Shown here: piece by piece, positions 43,408 to 54,998 of the stretch
How positions within the stretch are numbered: the stretch's first letter is position 1
Layout: every line of letters starts with the position of its first letter
From: Pseudopyrenochaeta lycopersici
Lineage: Eukaryota; Ascomycota; Dothideomycetes; Pleosporales; Pseudopyrenochaetaceae
Assembly: GCA_003313425.1 (NCBI GenBank)
Contig: NHZP01000025.1
Coordinates: 372,001-436,000, forward strand
Length of the DNA: 64,000 bases
Direction of reading: 5' to 3'
Notes under the pieces: model-generated
Seen by the model: only the letters and a program-made list of their open reading frames with translations
Database searches by the model: none
Told to the model about the DNA's origin: nothing
Translations under genes and position numbers: made by a program

Positions 43408-45156
43408 AGAAGCTACGAGCATGTGTTAAGAGCATACAAGGAAGCTTTAATTAAAAGCGGGGTATGTTACTAAATGTTTTTACAGAACGTTGCGTAAAGA
43501 GAAGTGAGCAGACATTTGCATCACGAGGTTTTTAAGGCGTAGGAACTGAGCAGGCTGGTGAATCTATCTACATCTATCCACAGGAGCCTCAGGTAGGTAA
43601 CGTGTCTCACCCGTCCTCAACCCACCCCTACTAAAAGCTTGTCGTATAAAGCCGCAGTGCTACAAACAACTCTGAGGTAACAGGTAAGGTGAAGTTTGCA
43701 ATCAAGATAACGCGTTGAAGAGACGGTGGGTTAATGAAATTTGGCGTGATTCCTGGAGGCGGAGGAATCGCTCCGATAATTGAAGGCATTTCGCTGCGAA
43801 GAACCTAAAAGATGCGCTTATGGTTTTGAATAGTTGCGAATATATTTTGATAGATGCATTCTCTAGGGATGGGACATTTTCTCTTCTCTTGAAGATAGGT
43901 TTTGACACCTGTCGCCATGGGTGCGGTGCTGGGTCGCCGTTCCCCGCAAACTCTAAAACCCAGGGCCCGCAGGACAGTTATGGCAGCGGTGGCTGACTGC
44001 TCGGACAACAGTGGAATGCACAACATCGAACTCACAAGCATTTATTAGATGCCAAAAGCTCTTATGTGGCGTACGACTATGCTTTCGATTCACCCCCAGA
44101 AAGTTGTGTAGCGTCTGGGGTATTCCGATTGGCGCATCCAATGCTGATAAGATTCCTCACCCCTCACCTCTGTCATTTAAGCTTGCACATAGCAAACCAC
44201 GGAGTTATATGGCGCCCAATAGATGTTCTCGTCTTGCCAAGACAGACAGCGGATTCAGGAGCCTGCCGAAAACCGAAACTGCCCTGCGTACTCTGCAAAG
44301 AATTAAGAGTTCGAATAAGTGAATCTGGCGCTTCAGGGCTTTGGGATCCTCACAGCAGCCCACTTAACTTCTGGAAAATTACTTTCTACTTTAGTGGCAT
44401 CAATGACTTGCGCTGATTGTACTACTCACCACGCAGTAGGACCCGAACTGAGGGACGACAACATCGAGGCGCTGCATCGATCGCGTGCATTGTTCATATG
44501 TACGGCGTATTCCCCAACATCTGGTACCTGGGGCATTAGTTGCGGGGTCGATCCCGAGAGGATGGAAGACTTCGCACCTGCTTCCCCCGAATAAAGCGAG
44601 TCATTCCAGAGTTGTGGCCCGCCTAGTTCGTGCAACAGAGTCTAAGCCACCCTGTACTGCGCTACATGTCCGCCAATCATTATGATTTTTTGCATCGGAA
44701 GGAATTGTGCGCATGGTCCATACGCACGGCGTAACGTTGCCCCTGGATTGTTGCGGGGTCGATAGATCCCGAGAGGGTGGAAGACTCCGCACCCGCTTCC
44801 CCGACGAGAGCGAGCATGGCTCCTGCAACAAAGTTTGCCTCGCCACCCTGCGTTGCGGTCTATGGCGCCATTTCTCGCCATGTTTTGTGCGTGATAGGTA
44901 AGGAAATGTCTTATTTTCTACTCCAGCGGCGCCCATGGCTTGTAGACAGGACATCAATTGGCCAGCCACGGCACCATAGCGGGATGCATTAGATTTGCTC
45001 CTCGTACCACAGTAATGGACTGATCAGTGTCGTGAACTCAACATATCGATCCCCATCGTTCCTTTTCCCGTTCATTTTCGATATCATCTTGTCTTCTCAC
45101 GCTCCTCACCTTACGATTCCGATGCTTTGGCACTCGCTCAGCGTCCAATATATACG
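43408..45156. other. No gene recognised; degenerate duplication
   Basis: No supported coding sequence. The segment has short, conflicting frames only. It includes the direct duplication listed at 44483-44815 and, at its end, the leader of the truncated rhodopsin-like gene. Confidence 0.45.
44483..44815. repeat. Imperfect direct duplication of ~110 bp
   Basis: About 44483-44598 and 44707-44815 share tacggcgta, gttgcggggtcgat and cccgagagg-tggaagact-cgcacc-gcttcccc in the same order. The copies are separated by about 110 bp and have diverged. Confidence 0.55.
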
Positions 45157-45735
45157 ATGGCCGACCTAATTCCCCTTCCGCAAGGGAACACAACTATCGC
45201 GCCTATGGTCAACATAACTTGTGCCGCCCTTCTGTCTGTAGCGGTCACAATTTATGGCCTTCGTATGTATATCAGGTTCAGGAACCTATCGCTTGAGGAT
45301 TACACTATTTCAGTTGCTGTAGTAAGCATAAAATAGCAAGAATCCTGCAAATATAGTGCGAAGCTAACATTCTCCTAGGCCATCTCTATAACAGAGTTCG
45401 CACTTGTTTGGCAAGCTTGTCGATACGGATATGGCCGTCATAAATACTACGTCTCTGCTGAGAACAAAACGATTGTGTTCCGCTATCTCTTTGGCGTCGT
45501 AACAGTAGGACTATGGTCAGCGACTCTCGTCCGAGTATCTGTCGCCTTAATGCTGCTCAGACTTAAAGATACGCGGAACTGGAAACTTTTTTTAAGAATA
45601 ATTATCGCTCTCCAAATTGGCGAAATGGTGGGTATCAATATCTGCCAACTACTGCAGTGCCGTCCCATTTGTGCAATGTGGGATATAGTTCCCGACGCCC
45701 AATGTTGGACCGCTAATCAGATGGCAACGTATGAT
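45157..45735 (+). pseudogene. Rhodopsin-like gene, 5' half, cut by LINE
   Basis: Exon 1 (45157-45321, MADLIPLPQGNTTIAP...YGLRMYIRFRNLSLEDYTISVAV) is 165 nt, exactly as long as exon 1 of the gene at 41859. It joins across an intron 45322-45378 (gtaagc...ctcctag) to AISITEFALVWQACRYGYGRH, LFGVVTVGLWSATLVRVSVALMLLRL and CRPICAMWDIVPDAQCWTANQM. At about 45735 the membrane protein stops abruptly and LINE reverse-transcriptase sequence begins. Helices 5-7 and the tail are not found downstream of the LINE. No other lesion is visible in the retained half. Confidence 0.8.
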
Positions 45736-47545
45736 GTCGACAGGATACATAGACGATGTGGGCATCCTCGCATGGGGCAACACAACAGAAGAGACATGTA
45801 ACACACTGAGCCGCATTCTCAAGGAAGCACAGCGTTGGGCTAGCACCCACGCTTCCATCTTCGCCCCAGATAAGTTCCAGCTGACCCACTTCACGAGATC
45901 GCGCACGCGCATCGATACAGGCAAACTAATCCAAACCGACTGGGGTGAAGTGAAACCCAAGACAACGTGCAAATACCTGGGACTGACCATGGACACGAAG
46001 CTGCAGTGGAAAGAACACCTAGAAGAGGTCAGACGGAAGGCGACAAAGACTGTTAGTGCACTCAGCTGCCTCGGAGGTTCGACCTGGGGCATAACCTTTG
46101 CAGACATGCGGAAACTGTACGAAGCTACTGCACTTCCCCAGATGATGTACGCGTGCTCAATCTGATCCAATGCTAGCATCAAGGGCAAGACATACACAAA
46201 GAAGACACTTAACGTCTTGCAAAGCATACAAGCAAGAGCGGCAAGGGCTATCTGTGGGGCGTTCAAGGCTACCTCCAGAGTGGCACTCGATGTCGAAGCA
46301 TACCTTTTACCTATTGAACAACAGATCTGGAAACACAACACGGACGTCATCACCCGACTTCTCTCGTGCAAGGGTATTGCAGATACAGCCGGCCTTCAGA
46401 CAAGCAGCATGCAATCTATCACCGCAATAAGAGACCGCATCAGACACATCAACTCTTGGCAGAAGATCTACGACGACATGAAGAGCCAACACAGCCAGGG
46501 CTTCGACACGCAGGAGCCAATCCCACCCTTCATAACCCCGACATGGCAAACTGGCCCCAGGACATACATAGACAAGAACGCCGACAAGGCACGGAGCCGG
46601 CACGACAGAGCGAATGAGACAGGTCAGAGCCTCAGCATCTACACAGACGGCAGCGGCATAGACGGTGAGATAGGCGCAGCAGCGGTATGCCCGCTCACCC
46701 AGCAGACTCGCACCGTACATATGGGATCAGACACAATCTCGACAGTATATGCCGCTGAGCTACAAGGTATAAGCCTAGCACTGCAGATAGCACGAACGTA
46801 CGCAGAGCAAAGGGGCGAACGACGAAACGTCGCCATCTACACCGACAACCAGGCGGCCATCTGGTCTATAGCCAAAGCCGAGGGTCGATCAGGAGCCTAC
46901 ATCCTCGAGGAGATCGCACGACAAGTCCAGGAGCTCCAGGATATGGGACGACCAGTAACAGTAAGATGGATCCCCGCCCACGTAGGAATCCCAGGAAACG
47001 AAGCTGCAGACAGAGCCGCTAAGGAGGCGACCGGATGGAGAGAAGACGGCCGCAGACGTCCGCCGGTAGGTGCGCCACCTAGACTCCACCGGCTCAGAAC
47101 AGCCGTCAAGCGATGGTGCAAGACCCAGACAGAACGAGCGTGGAGAGCCAAGTGGCGAGCAGAGACAAAAGGTCGCGCGACATATCGACACACACCACTG
47201 TCTACCAAGAAGGTGCTCCAGCTCCACGAGGGACTCAGCAAACGACAGAGCGCGATGCTGGTGCAGCTGCGCACCGAGAAAATCGGCCTCAACGACTTTC
47301 TTTTTAGTCGAAGAGTACCAGGCGTCGCCAGCTCTCGCTGCCCGTGCGGCGAGAGGCGGCAGACCGTCGCTCACGTCCTCCTCCGCTGCAGGACGTACAA
47401 GGACCTCCGGAACCAGGTATTCGGCAACCTCTCTGGACGATATAACCACCGGGCCATCCTGAGCAAGCCACAGCTAGCCACCAAAGCCATCCAGTTTATA
47501 GAGCAGACGCAGATCCTTGGGCAAGGGGGGATCACAGACGCGTAG
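45731..47545 (+). pseudogene. LINE RT/RNase H frame, 5'-truncated, one stop
   Basis: The frame starts inside the reverse transcriptase at its catalytic box (GYIDDVGILAWG). It continues through the thumb (FAPDKFQLTHFTRSR, CKYLGLTMDTKLQWKEH) and is interrupted by a TGA at 46163-46165 (CSI stop SNAS; Trp expected). It then goes on in the same frame through QARAARAICGAF. RNase H follows with YTDGSGIDGEIGAAAV, YAAELQGISLAL, YTDNQAAIWS and PAHVGIPGNEAADRAAK. It ends with a zinc knuckle (CPCGERRQTVAHVLLRC). This order is characteristic of fungal Tad1-clade LINEs. The endonuclease, ORF1 and most of the RT are missing. Confidence 0.88.
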
Positions 47546-47870
47546 ACGACAGCCAAGCGCTGGGGGGAGACTGTAGGTATTGCAGCCGCAAAATACGAGG
47601 CAGCGTGCCTCTACGAGCCTAGAAGCACAGTATACTGTTAGTAGAACCATTATCTAGATGAGCGAGCAAGGCAAATGTAGATAGCGGTTGAGGGGAAACG
47701 GCAGGCCTCTAGGAACAGCTGGCTCTTGTTTACGGAGTGACGTGGGGCGGCACGGATTAACGTCTGTGCCGCGTCGGCTGTTAGCTAAGCTAGCCAACCG
47801 GGCATAGCTGCGGAGAAAACGCGGCTGAAACCGAGTAGGACAAAATCAATCAATCAATCAATCAATCAAC
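45736..47870 (+). mobile_element. Tad1-like LINE, 5'-truncated, with tail repeat
   Basis: Starts within the RT domain, contains RNase H and a 3' UTR of about 300 bp, and ends in a caat tandem tail (47842-47869). Severe 5' truncation is normal for LINE insertion. The 5' side abuts a rhodopsin-like gene and the 3' side abuts a repeat (47871-48541), so insertion was accompanied or followed by loss of flanking DNA. Confidence 0.82.
47842..47869. repeat. (caat)n LINE tail
   Basis: About six tandem caat units follow the LINE 3' UTR and form its 3' terminus. Confidence 0.85.
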
Positions 47871-48541
47871 CAGCTTCGACACCGCTATCCTACGCACTTC
47901 GAGATGCGGTCCCAACGCACGATGGCCCCGATAGCTTCCTCGCCCTCAAGCTCCGAAACCCACTGTCGTCCCCTCCACTAACCGAACGAAAGGCCTGATT
48001 AGGCCCACCATGTGCCTATGTCTCGAGCCCACCAGAGCGGATTCTTAGACCAAGCAGCAGCCGATATCTAGCCTCAGCTCGTTAAAAGGGGATACAATCA
48101 TAAGATAAGATAGAGTAGGACGGTCCTAGAAGTCGAAGCCTGCACTTGGGCAAGTGGGTTTAGTAACACAGGCAGAACGCCATTGTTGCAAACACATAGG
48201 AAGGTAGTAAGGCTCGATATGTTTTGGTGATACAGCTGTCGTATGGTCAAACAACGAACGGCTCTCTACATAAGCACTGCAATCTTTAGGGTTGTAGAGA
48301 CGTGCTTTAGTTTAACATGTGAGGGACATAAGGGGTTTGATCGTTCACATTCGCGATGGATGAGTATAGCAGAGCTGTGATGGTAGATATGCTTGGCAAG
48401 GCACTACACTATCTAGGGCTGTATGCCGTTCTCTGTCAGTGGAAACGATCGTTACTATATATCTCTTCCCAACGCTATCTATTCTAGACGTTCACGGCAA
48501 GGGTGTGGCCAGAGCGGGTCGGCCGCCCTCTTTGCTAGCGG
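47871..48541 (+). repeat. Diverged copy of inverted-arm repeat family
   Basis: Aligns with the inner half of the arm (16436-16928): shared ctatcctacgcacttcgag, gatacagctgtcgtatggtc and ggcaaggc-ctacact. It has two extra segments of roughly 70 and 95 bp that the arm lacks, and many substitutions. It ends with ggccgccctctttgctagcg, the same inner-end motif. It therefore shows the longer ancestral form of the repeat and that the frames in the arm are not conserved. Confidence 0.8.
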
Positions 48542-49083
48542 TGGCAAAATGCGACAAGCTTCAGGCAGCATGTGCATTTGACACTAACAAGGAATAAACA
48601 TATGAGCCTTTAGGAAACATACTTCCGTACCCAAGTGTTGACCCCGCTCCCAACCTAACCCCTCAGCCGCACCTGCTGTGCACCTAAATCAAACTGAAAA
48701 ATAGACCGTCACACCTTCAACTATATTGACAACTCGTTAGAAATATTGAACAAACAAAAAGATCAAAACATTGATCATGTAATAGTAAGTCTATAAGCAT
48801 GAGTAACGTTTTCCAGATACAGAGTTTCCTTACTGAACTTAATCTAGCGCATTTATTGACCCACACTTGGTCACCACACAGAGATCAGCTAGGGAACTAC
48901 TAAGGCCACCAACTTCATTTTGTACTTGCGGCGTGATATACTCTAAGCTTAACGAAAGCCAGCAGCGACAGCGTGTTGCAATCCAACCTCACGCAGTTGC
49001 CGCCCCGTGAGCGCTGCCGCCGCAAATACGTATCGATCTGCAACGGCAATAGGAGGAGACACCCTTGGTACTAGGGTGATAGT
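48542..49083. other. No gene recognised
   Basis: Non-coding sequence between the repeat and the TPR-kinase gene. No promoter element can be named with confidence. Confidence 0.45.
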
Positions 49084-50924
49084 ATGTCCGCAAGGCTTGA
49101 GTTGCGAGATAGGGCAAGCAAGGAGTTCGAACTGGGGCTCGCGCTCTACGATCAGCAGAAGTTCAGTGAGGCTGAAGGGCTGTTCCGACAAGCAATAGAG
49201 GGGCGGGAATGGTCACTCGGCAGCAACAATGAAGACACGCTATGGAGCAAGTACTGGCTAGGTCTCGCACTCTGCAACCAGAAGAACTACAATGAGGCTG
49301 AGGAGCTGTTCCGACAAGTAATAGAGGGGCGGGAGAGGAGGCTCGGCAGAGATCATAAAGACACGCTTTGGAGCAAGCATTGGCTAGGGCTCACACTTTA
49401 CGATCAGAAGAAGTATAACGAAGCTGAGTGGCTGTTCCAACAAGCAGCGGACGGACGGGAGAGGACACTTGGCAGAGATCATAAAGACACGCTTGGGAGC
49501 AAGGACTACCTAGGACGCACACTCCACCATCAAAACAAGTACAATGAAGCCAAGGGGCCGTTTCAACAATCAACGGACGGACTTGAATCCGCACCCTTGT
49601 CGCACGAACCGCGGATAGACTCCCCTTCCACCCCGCCGACCAGCGGCAACACTCAGAACACCGTAGCTAGTCGACTGGCCCGCATTATTGCAGAACGGCA
49701 GGACAGCCGCGAACCATACACAGACTCTGAGATCAACGAAATATCATCGTTGTTGAAGCACTCCCAACCGCAATGGTGTAAGATGCCGCGGACATATGTC
49801 GTTCTTTGCACTATCGGCTCTCTGAACCTCATGGATGATCTCATCAACGTCGGCTTTTCTGATTACTGGTTCCCTGTTACCGAACGCAGTCTTCCAGGTT
49901 GTTTAGTTCCAAATGCTAAAGCCTCATTTGTTGGAGCTCAGAGCCTAGTACTGTCAAAGTCAATGGACCTAGAAAAGGGCGAAAAAGGGCATCATTGCTA
50001 CTACAAACAGGGCGAGTCACCTCCATTTGAACCTAAAGGAGTCTTAGGCAGGGGTGGATTTGGACAGGTTGACAGAGTGCTCAGTTTGATTAGCTTTAAG
50101 GAGTACGCAAGGAAGCAGATACCTCGTGGTTCAATTTTTAGGAGTCGACAGAAGGAAGATACAAAGCGTTTCGTCGCTGAGATCGAAATCCTAAAACGCC
50201 TAAAGCATCACCACATCGAGAGTTTGTCGGCAGCTATACAGATCCGAGGTATATTAGTCTGATAATGTCTCCCGTTGCCGAGATGGACCTAGCCGCCTAC
50301 TTAAAGCGTGCCAATGAGTCTAATCTTCCCGAGCTACGAACATTCTTTGGCTGCCTAGCTACGGCACTTGAGTTTCTGCATGAACAGAACGTTCGACACA
50401 AGGACATCAAGCCGGGCAACATTCTCGTAAACTGTGGAAGAGTCTTATTTACAGACTTTGGCTTATCTCTCGACTTTTCGGATGCAAATGGCAGCACTAC
50501 TGTAGGCATGGTGGACGCATGGACTGCAAGATATTGCGCGCCAGAGGTCGCTCTACATGGGCCTCGGAATACAATGTCCGACATCTGGAGCCTTGGTGCT
50601 GTCTTTATGGAGATGATTGTTGTTCTTAAGGGTAAGAGGACCCAGTATATGGACGAGTTCTACGAGCAGCATGGTTCATGGCAAGCCTTCATTTGCACAA
50701 ACCCTGCTACCTTTCTGGAGTTTGTTGCAGAGCTAAAAAGGACGGGGGAATCGTCTGACAACAGAGCCCTTGGTTGGACCCAAAAAATGCTCTCGCCAAA
50801 GCAACAATTACGCTCCACTGCATTTTCGTTAGTCGAATCTATTACAGCTTCTAGCCAGGGAGGGGCAAAAATGGATTTCTGTGGGATATGTTGTGTTCCT
50901 TCTGAGGATGACTTTTCTAATTAG
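49084..50924 (+). pseudogene. TPR-repeat protein kinase, one frameshift
   Basis: Residues 1-165 are about four 42-residue kinesin-light-chain-type TPR units (YNEAEELFRQVIEGRERRLG and DHKDTLWSKHWLG patterns), unusually alike. A linker follows, then a Ser/Thr kinase: glycine loop LGRGGFGQVD (321-330), YARKQIPRG with the ATP-binding Lys (~343), and EIEILKRLKHHHI. At 50218-50219 one base is missing. The other frame continues EFVGSYTDPRYISLIMSPVAEMDLAAYL with catalytic loop VRHKDIKPGNIL, TDFGLSLDF and YCAPEVAL, ending at 50924. All kinase landmarks are present apart from the frameshift. The kinase half is closely related to the fragment at 59681-59964. TPR-kinase fusions occur in fungal NLR-like signalling, but the role is not established. 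No intron fits the frame change. Confidence 0.82.
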
Positions 50925-52179
50925 GTGGACGAGTAAGTTATAAGCGGAATCTTGGAATTACGATTTCTGGCGTCATAGCGTTATCTTTCGTGGCTAGGTG
51001 TGGCACTGTTCGTAACATGTCTTGATTGCAACACGCTTTACTTACTTTCATTATTCTATTGCACCACACCTTAGACGAAGTCGCCTTCTTCAACGCGCTC
51101 TTTAACCAAAGGTCTCTCAAGGACTAGATTACAATAGCATCTCCTATCATTGAACAAGTGAATAAAAACTTTTGCCGCACGAATTTAGCACAAAATCTTC
51201 TGTTTTAGAATATTCTAGATGCTTCTTCTCTTCTGACGAGCCTTGATATCCACTTACTTTTCTGGAAACATTTCCAGCGTAATGCTGAAAGATGGCCACT
51301 ACTAACAGGGAGGATGGCCGGCCCGCTCTGGCCATACCCTTTGTGCGAGGGGCGTTGGATTTTGAATATGGATGGAAAAAAAAGTTGGTATGTGCGTCGT
51401 CACTGCTGTGAGCATGTGCTCCCGTTGATGCGATGCGAGCCAAGGATTTCGGGCGAGCCTTCAGATGCCACCGGTTTAGCCTATTATGAGCCCAGGACCG
51501 GGCGCTTGGAGCGGTATCCACCGCGGGAACCAAAATGGGGCATGTGGCTAGCCTTCCCGCAACTCACTGTCGCGGAAGGCTGATCCTACCGGCTGGCAGT
51601 TAGGCAAAAAGGCTACCATTTGACGCTTCACTATCTCGTCAACCAATCAGAGAGTGATTTCTAGCGCTCCCAACTTGCCTAACTAAGAAATTTCTTGGAG
51701 ACCGTTGAATGTAGTAAATGTCCTTCATGCAAGAATGCACGGTTTGGATGTGTCGATCATGGGTTGCCTAGCAAGCCACAGGCCCGGTTTTGGTTCCTGC
51801 AGTGGACCCCGCTTCGGTTTGGGCCCACACGGTACCTCTCGGTGCCCACCGCACCGGCCATATTATACGTGTTGCAAACTCTTTCATCAACATAATGAAA
51901 GTTCGGGACATTTGTAATTGTGAGAGTCTACCTCTTAAGGTCGAAGAGGGCGCTGAAACTACTGTCTTCGGTTGTGGCGTTGTGGCGGGTGACTGTCAGC
52001 GCCACTGGTACTAGCCACACATCTCTCTAGTTCTCTTGCAAGGGTTTAGCGCGGCGCGTGTCTGTGTGACCAAGAATCCTGCCAAGCCTCGGAGTCGACC
52101 AGGCAACGAATGGCCAATGCCAACAGCACCAACGCCGCCATCATCATCCATATCAATCCACAGTTAGCACCCCACTAGA
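50925..52179. other. No gene recognised; repeat-end motif
   Basis: No supported gene. At about 51298-51340 a copy of the motif related to the inner end of the inverted arms occurs in reverse orientation (ggccggcccgctctggcca). Other frames in this stretch are short and lack protein-like composition. Confidence 0.45.
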
Positions 52180-53671
52180 ATGGAGCCCCCCTTTCTACCT
52201 CAGGACAGCACTCAACGCGTACAGGACTGGCTACCGTCTACCTCCTGCTCGCTTCCCATTTCGCCGCACTTGTCAACCAAGAATCATCCTCTCCTACCTT
52301 CCCCGCCGCCTTCCGACGCGACCCCACACAAGCGCAAGTTCGACGAAGCCTTTCCTGCGAACGACGCGATACCGATGCCGCGTCAAACGCGCTCTGAAGC
52401 TGGAAGCCAATCGAATGTCACAGAATTGACCGAGAGAACAAACTTCAGCGTCAGCGCAAAGCAAAAGGGAGGGTCAAGATCTCCCAGTCCAGCTCGAAAG
52501 CTGTTAAGACTGTTGGAAGAAGCAGAGCCGCCGTTGAGATGCTATCAGCAGGGAACAGTAGAACTTCCTCCGCCCGCATTGGAGTTGCTCCGAACATTGT
52601 CACGGAATTTGTGGAAGGGTGTTATTCCAAGCTGTTTCAAGGTGAGCTTGCGTCCTCCATAATGTCAGCTCTCATCTAAGGTGGTATAGGACCGTCTTGA
52701 GAAGGGGAATCCTCAAGGATATGTTCTTATTGACGACGATATGTGTGGTACGATGAAAATACCCTCTCTCCCGAAGAGCTCGAACGTATCTGGGGAAAGG
52801 TCCAGACTGTCTACAATCAGGCTAAGGATTGCTTCAACGAACACAAGGATGAGAGTGCCTGGATTGAGGTCGTCAAAACGGTTTGGCGGGCTGTTACGGT
52901 GGACTCAGAATGGAGCACAGCTGAGGCTAGGAGCATATTGGAATTGAATAGCATGTAAGCCGCATTCCCGCATCCCTACCCATTACATTCGAAGTGCCTG
53001 TCCATATGTGCTGATGACTTCTCCTTCCACAGACAAACCCAGCAAATTGAACCATCTCTCCTTCCGATCTCGAAATCCACGTCCCTTCCGTTCAGCAAAA
53101 AGGCCGACCTGGCCGTCGCCTTTTCGCGAAAGCACCCAGACATTGGTCCCCTTATCGACAAAGTGCGATCCCGTTGGAATGATTTTAGTATGTCACAAAT
53201 GATGGACGCTTACACGCAGACGGTACCATTGCAATGCGGATTTGAAGTGAAAGAGCGGGGAGGAGATTCGAATGAAGCAGACATGCAATTGGGGATATGG
53301 TCGGCAGCGGGACTGCAGTTGCTCAAGCAGCAACGGTCAGCAGTGACAGGCTCGGGGGAGATTTTACCCTTTGTGGGTGGGACAATTGTAGGACATGAAT
53401 GGAGAGTGCATATTGCCTGGAAAGATGAGAGCGGTGGTGTGGTTAGTCATTCCGTTCCGTATTGCTCCGTATTGCGCTTGTTGCTTGCATCCCAAATTGC
53501 GCCAACTAATGTTATCAGGTCGATGTCTCACAGTGGAGAGACCTCATTGTCAGCACCGCAAGCACCCCCGAAATCTTTGTCCTTTTCCGCCTTATCGAAA
53601 GGATATGTACCTGGCTGAAGGAAACGTATTGGCCTTGGTTAAGAGATAACGTTCTAATACCACTGTCATGA
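52180..53671 (+). pseudogene. PD-(D/E)XK nuclease-like (PDDEXK_12) gene, one frameshift
   Basis: Exons are 52180-52641, 52690-52954, 53033-53441 and 53519-53671, with introns of 48, 78 and 77 nt (gtgagc, gtaagc and gttagt donors). The N-terminus is Ser/Pro-rich. The fold region has DRLEKGNPQGYVLIDDDM, then WYDENTLSPEELERIWGKV, KKADLAVAFSRKHPD (Asp), FEVKERGG (ExK), ADMQLGIWSAAGLQLL, LPFVGGTIVGHEWRVHIAW and TWLKETYWPWLRD. These match the fungal PDDEXK_12 family of restriction-nuclease fold. An extra tg at 52743-52746 (atgtgtgg for atgtgg) shifts the frame between DDDM and WYDE; otherwise all exons splice in frame. Function unknown. It is the second nuclease-fold gene in the window broken by a single small indel. 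Confidence 0.78.
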
Positions 53672-54998
53672 AGGAATGGACGCGTATTTTGTGGAAGTGT
53701 GAGATCAATGGTGCTATATTGGTTCTAGCGCGCGTCCAGGAGCGAATTGAACCATCTCTTGGCGCCTCCGTGGCAATAACCAGCCTAGACCCTTAGTTTA
53801 TCTACTTCTAAATATTAACGCCTCTCGCACAGTTGTGAGGTGGCGAATTCTGTAAGAGGTGAGTTGGTTGACTAGAGGCATGGCCAAGGTTGAGTTAGAT
53901 CGCAAGGCTGCGGGGCTAAAGTCGGCCCGCTTGCCAAGACTTCACACCGCTACAGGCCTGGCAGCCACTAAATTATGGAGTACCTGTGATAATTATGTGG
54001 CTGTTTTGCACTAGCCAGAACTGGTAATCGTTCCGGAGCGGTACCAATTAGGGTAGCGACCCTACATAAATTTGCGTGCGACAGCAGACATAAGGCTAGT
54101 AATAACTCCTAAGTATTATAGTAAGGTTCTAAGGCTTAGATAGCACTATTATATAAGTATTATAGAGTAGCAAGAGCTTAATAGTGGTGCTATAGGGAAG
54201 GAACGCTGTTTCGCTGAAGAATAAGGCTCTCTATAAATCAGGCGCGAAGGCGATGATACGTAACGTAATTTTTAGATTGAAGGGGTTCTAGATGTCTAGG
54301 AATAGCTAAGTTATACTATCTAATTAGTAAAATATAGATAGCTAGACATAGGAAGAGTTTCTGATGTGTTGAAGTCTAAGTACCTGTTGGCTTTCTCGCT
54401 ACGGTGTGGTTCTCGCTACGTAGTGGGGGATGTTACCTCTCATTGCACAAAATATGTATTAAATATGGAGTGTAACTGTCAAACATCACAGTGACTGAAA
54501 CAGCAATATGTGACAGGGGCAGTGGGTGTATATATAAGAGTGAGGCACCACGCCTGTAGAAAAACAACAACGAATACAATCACTTGCTTCAACAGTCCCG
54601 GAAAAAAGTGTCCCACCACAGTGTGTCCCGCCACGCAGTGAGTGACGTTATCTTAAGTGATAATAGCCGAGCAACAGTGTTCAGCGAAGTGGCACTTCTA
54701 CTTCTTGATATATGTGATGGCATATGTCTCTGCCCAATAAGCATGAGGCGTCTGGCATCGCTTGTTGGGACGAAGCGGTATGTGCCAGCCACTCAATGCT
54801 GATTGGTCAGGTTGTGGCGGCGCCCTTCTTGGCCCACTCTCCCCTCAAGATATTCTGCTATCACCGTAACGTTAGTCCGATTCTTGAATCATGACCCACT
54901 GTGTCAACACTCCCAATTCATTAGCTTCATTAGCTTCAGCAACTTTTCCGCTTTCCCATGGCTTACTTCTATCAGCTTACATAATTACTTAAGCTATA
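53672..54998. other. Repeat-derived non-coding region
   Basis: No gene. It contains the diverged repeat copy at 54040-54434 and, at 54618-54652, a second terminus-like sequence (cagtgtgtcccgccacgcag...gacgtta) related to the outer arm ends. The pogo element starts at the end of this stretch. Confidence 0.5.
54040..54434 (+). repeat. Decayed copy of the outer half of the arm
   Basis: Collinear with the right arm at about 22360-22735. Shared features include ggaaggt/a-cgct, ggcg-gaaggcgatgat for ggaggcgacgat, cgtaatttttag, and a terminus ctcgctacgtagtgggggatgtta against ctcgctacgcagtgaggcacgtta. Differences are mostly transitions, and the copy is A/T-richer. Confidence 0.65.

Noticed and set aside
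44549..44790. tRNA-like phrases (ggggtcgatccc)
   Set aside because: No cloverleaf stems could be drawn around them; they belong to a direct duplication.
51314..51583. 89-codon frame overlapping the repeat-end motif
   Set aside because: Its start lies within a dispersed non-coding repeat end, and composition is not protein-like.
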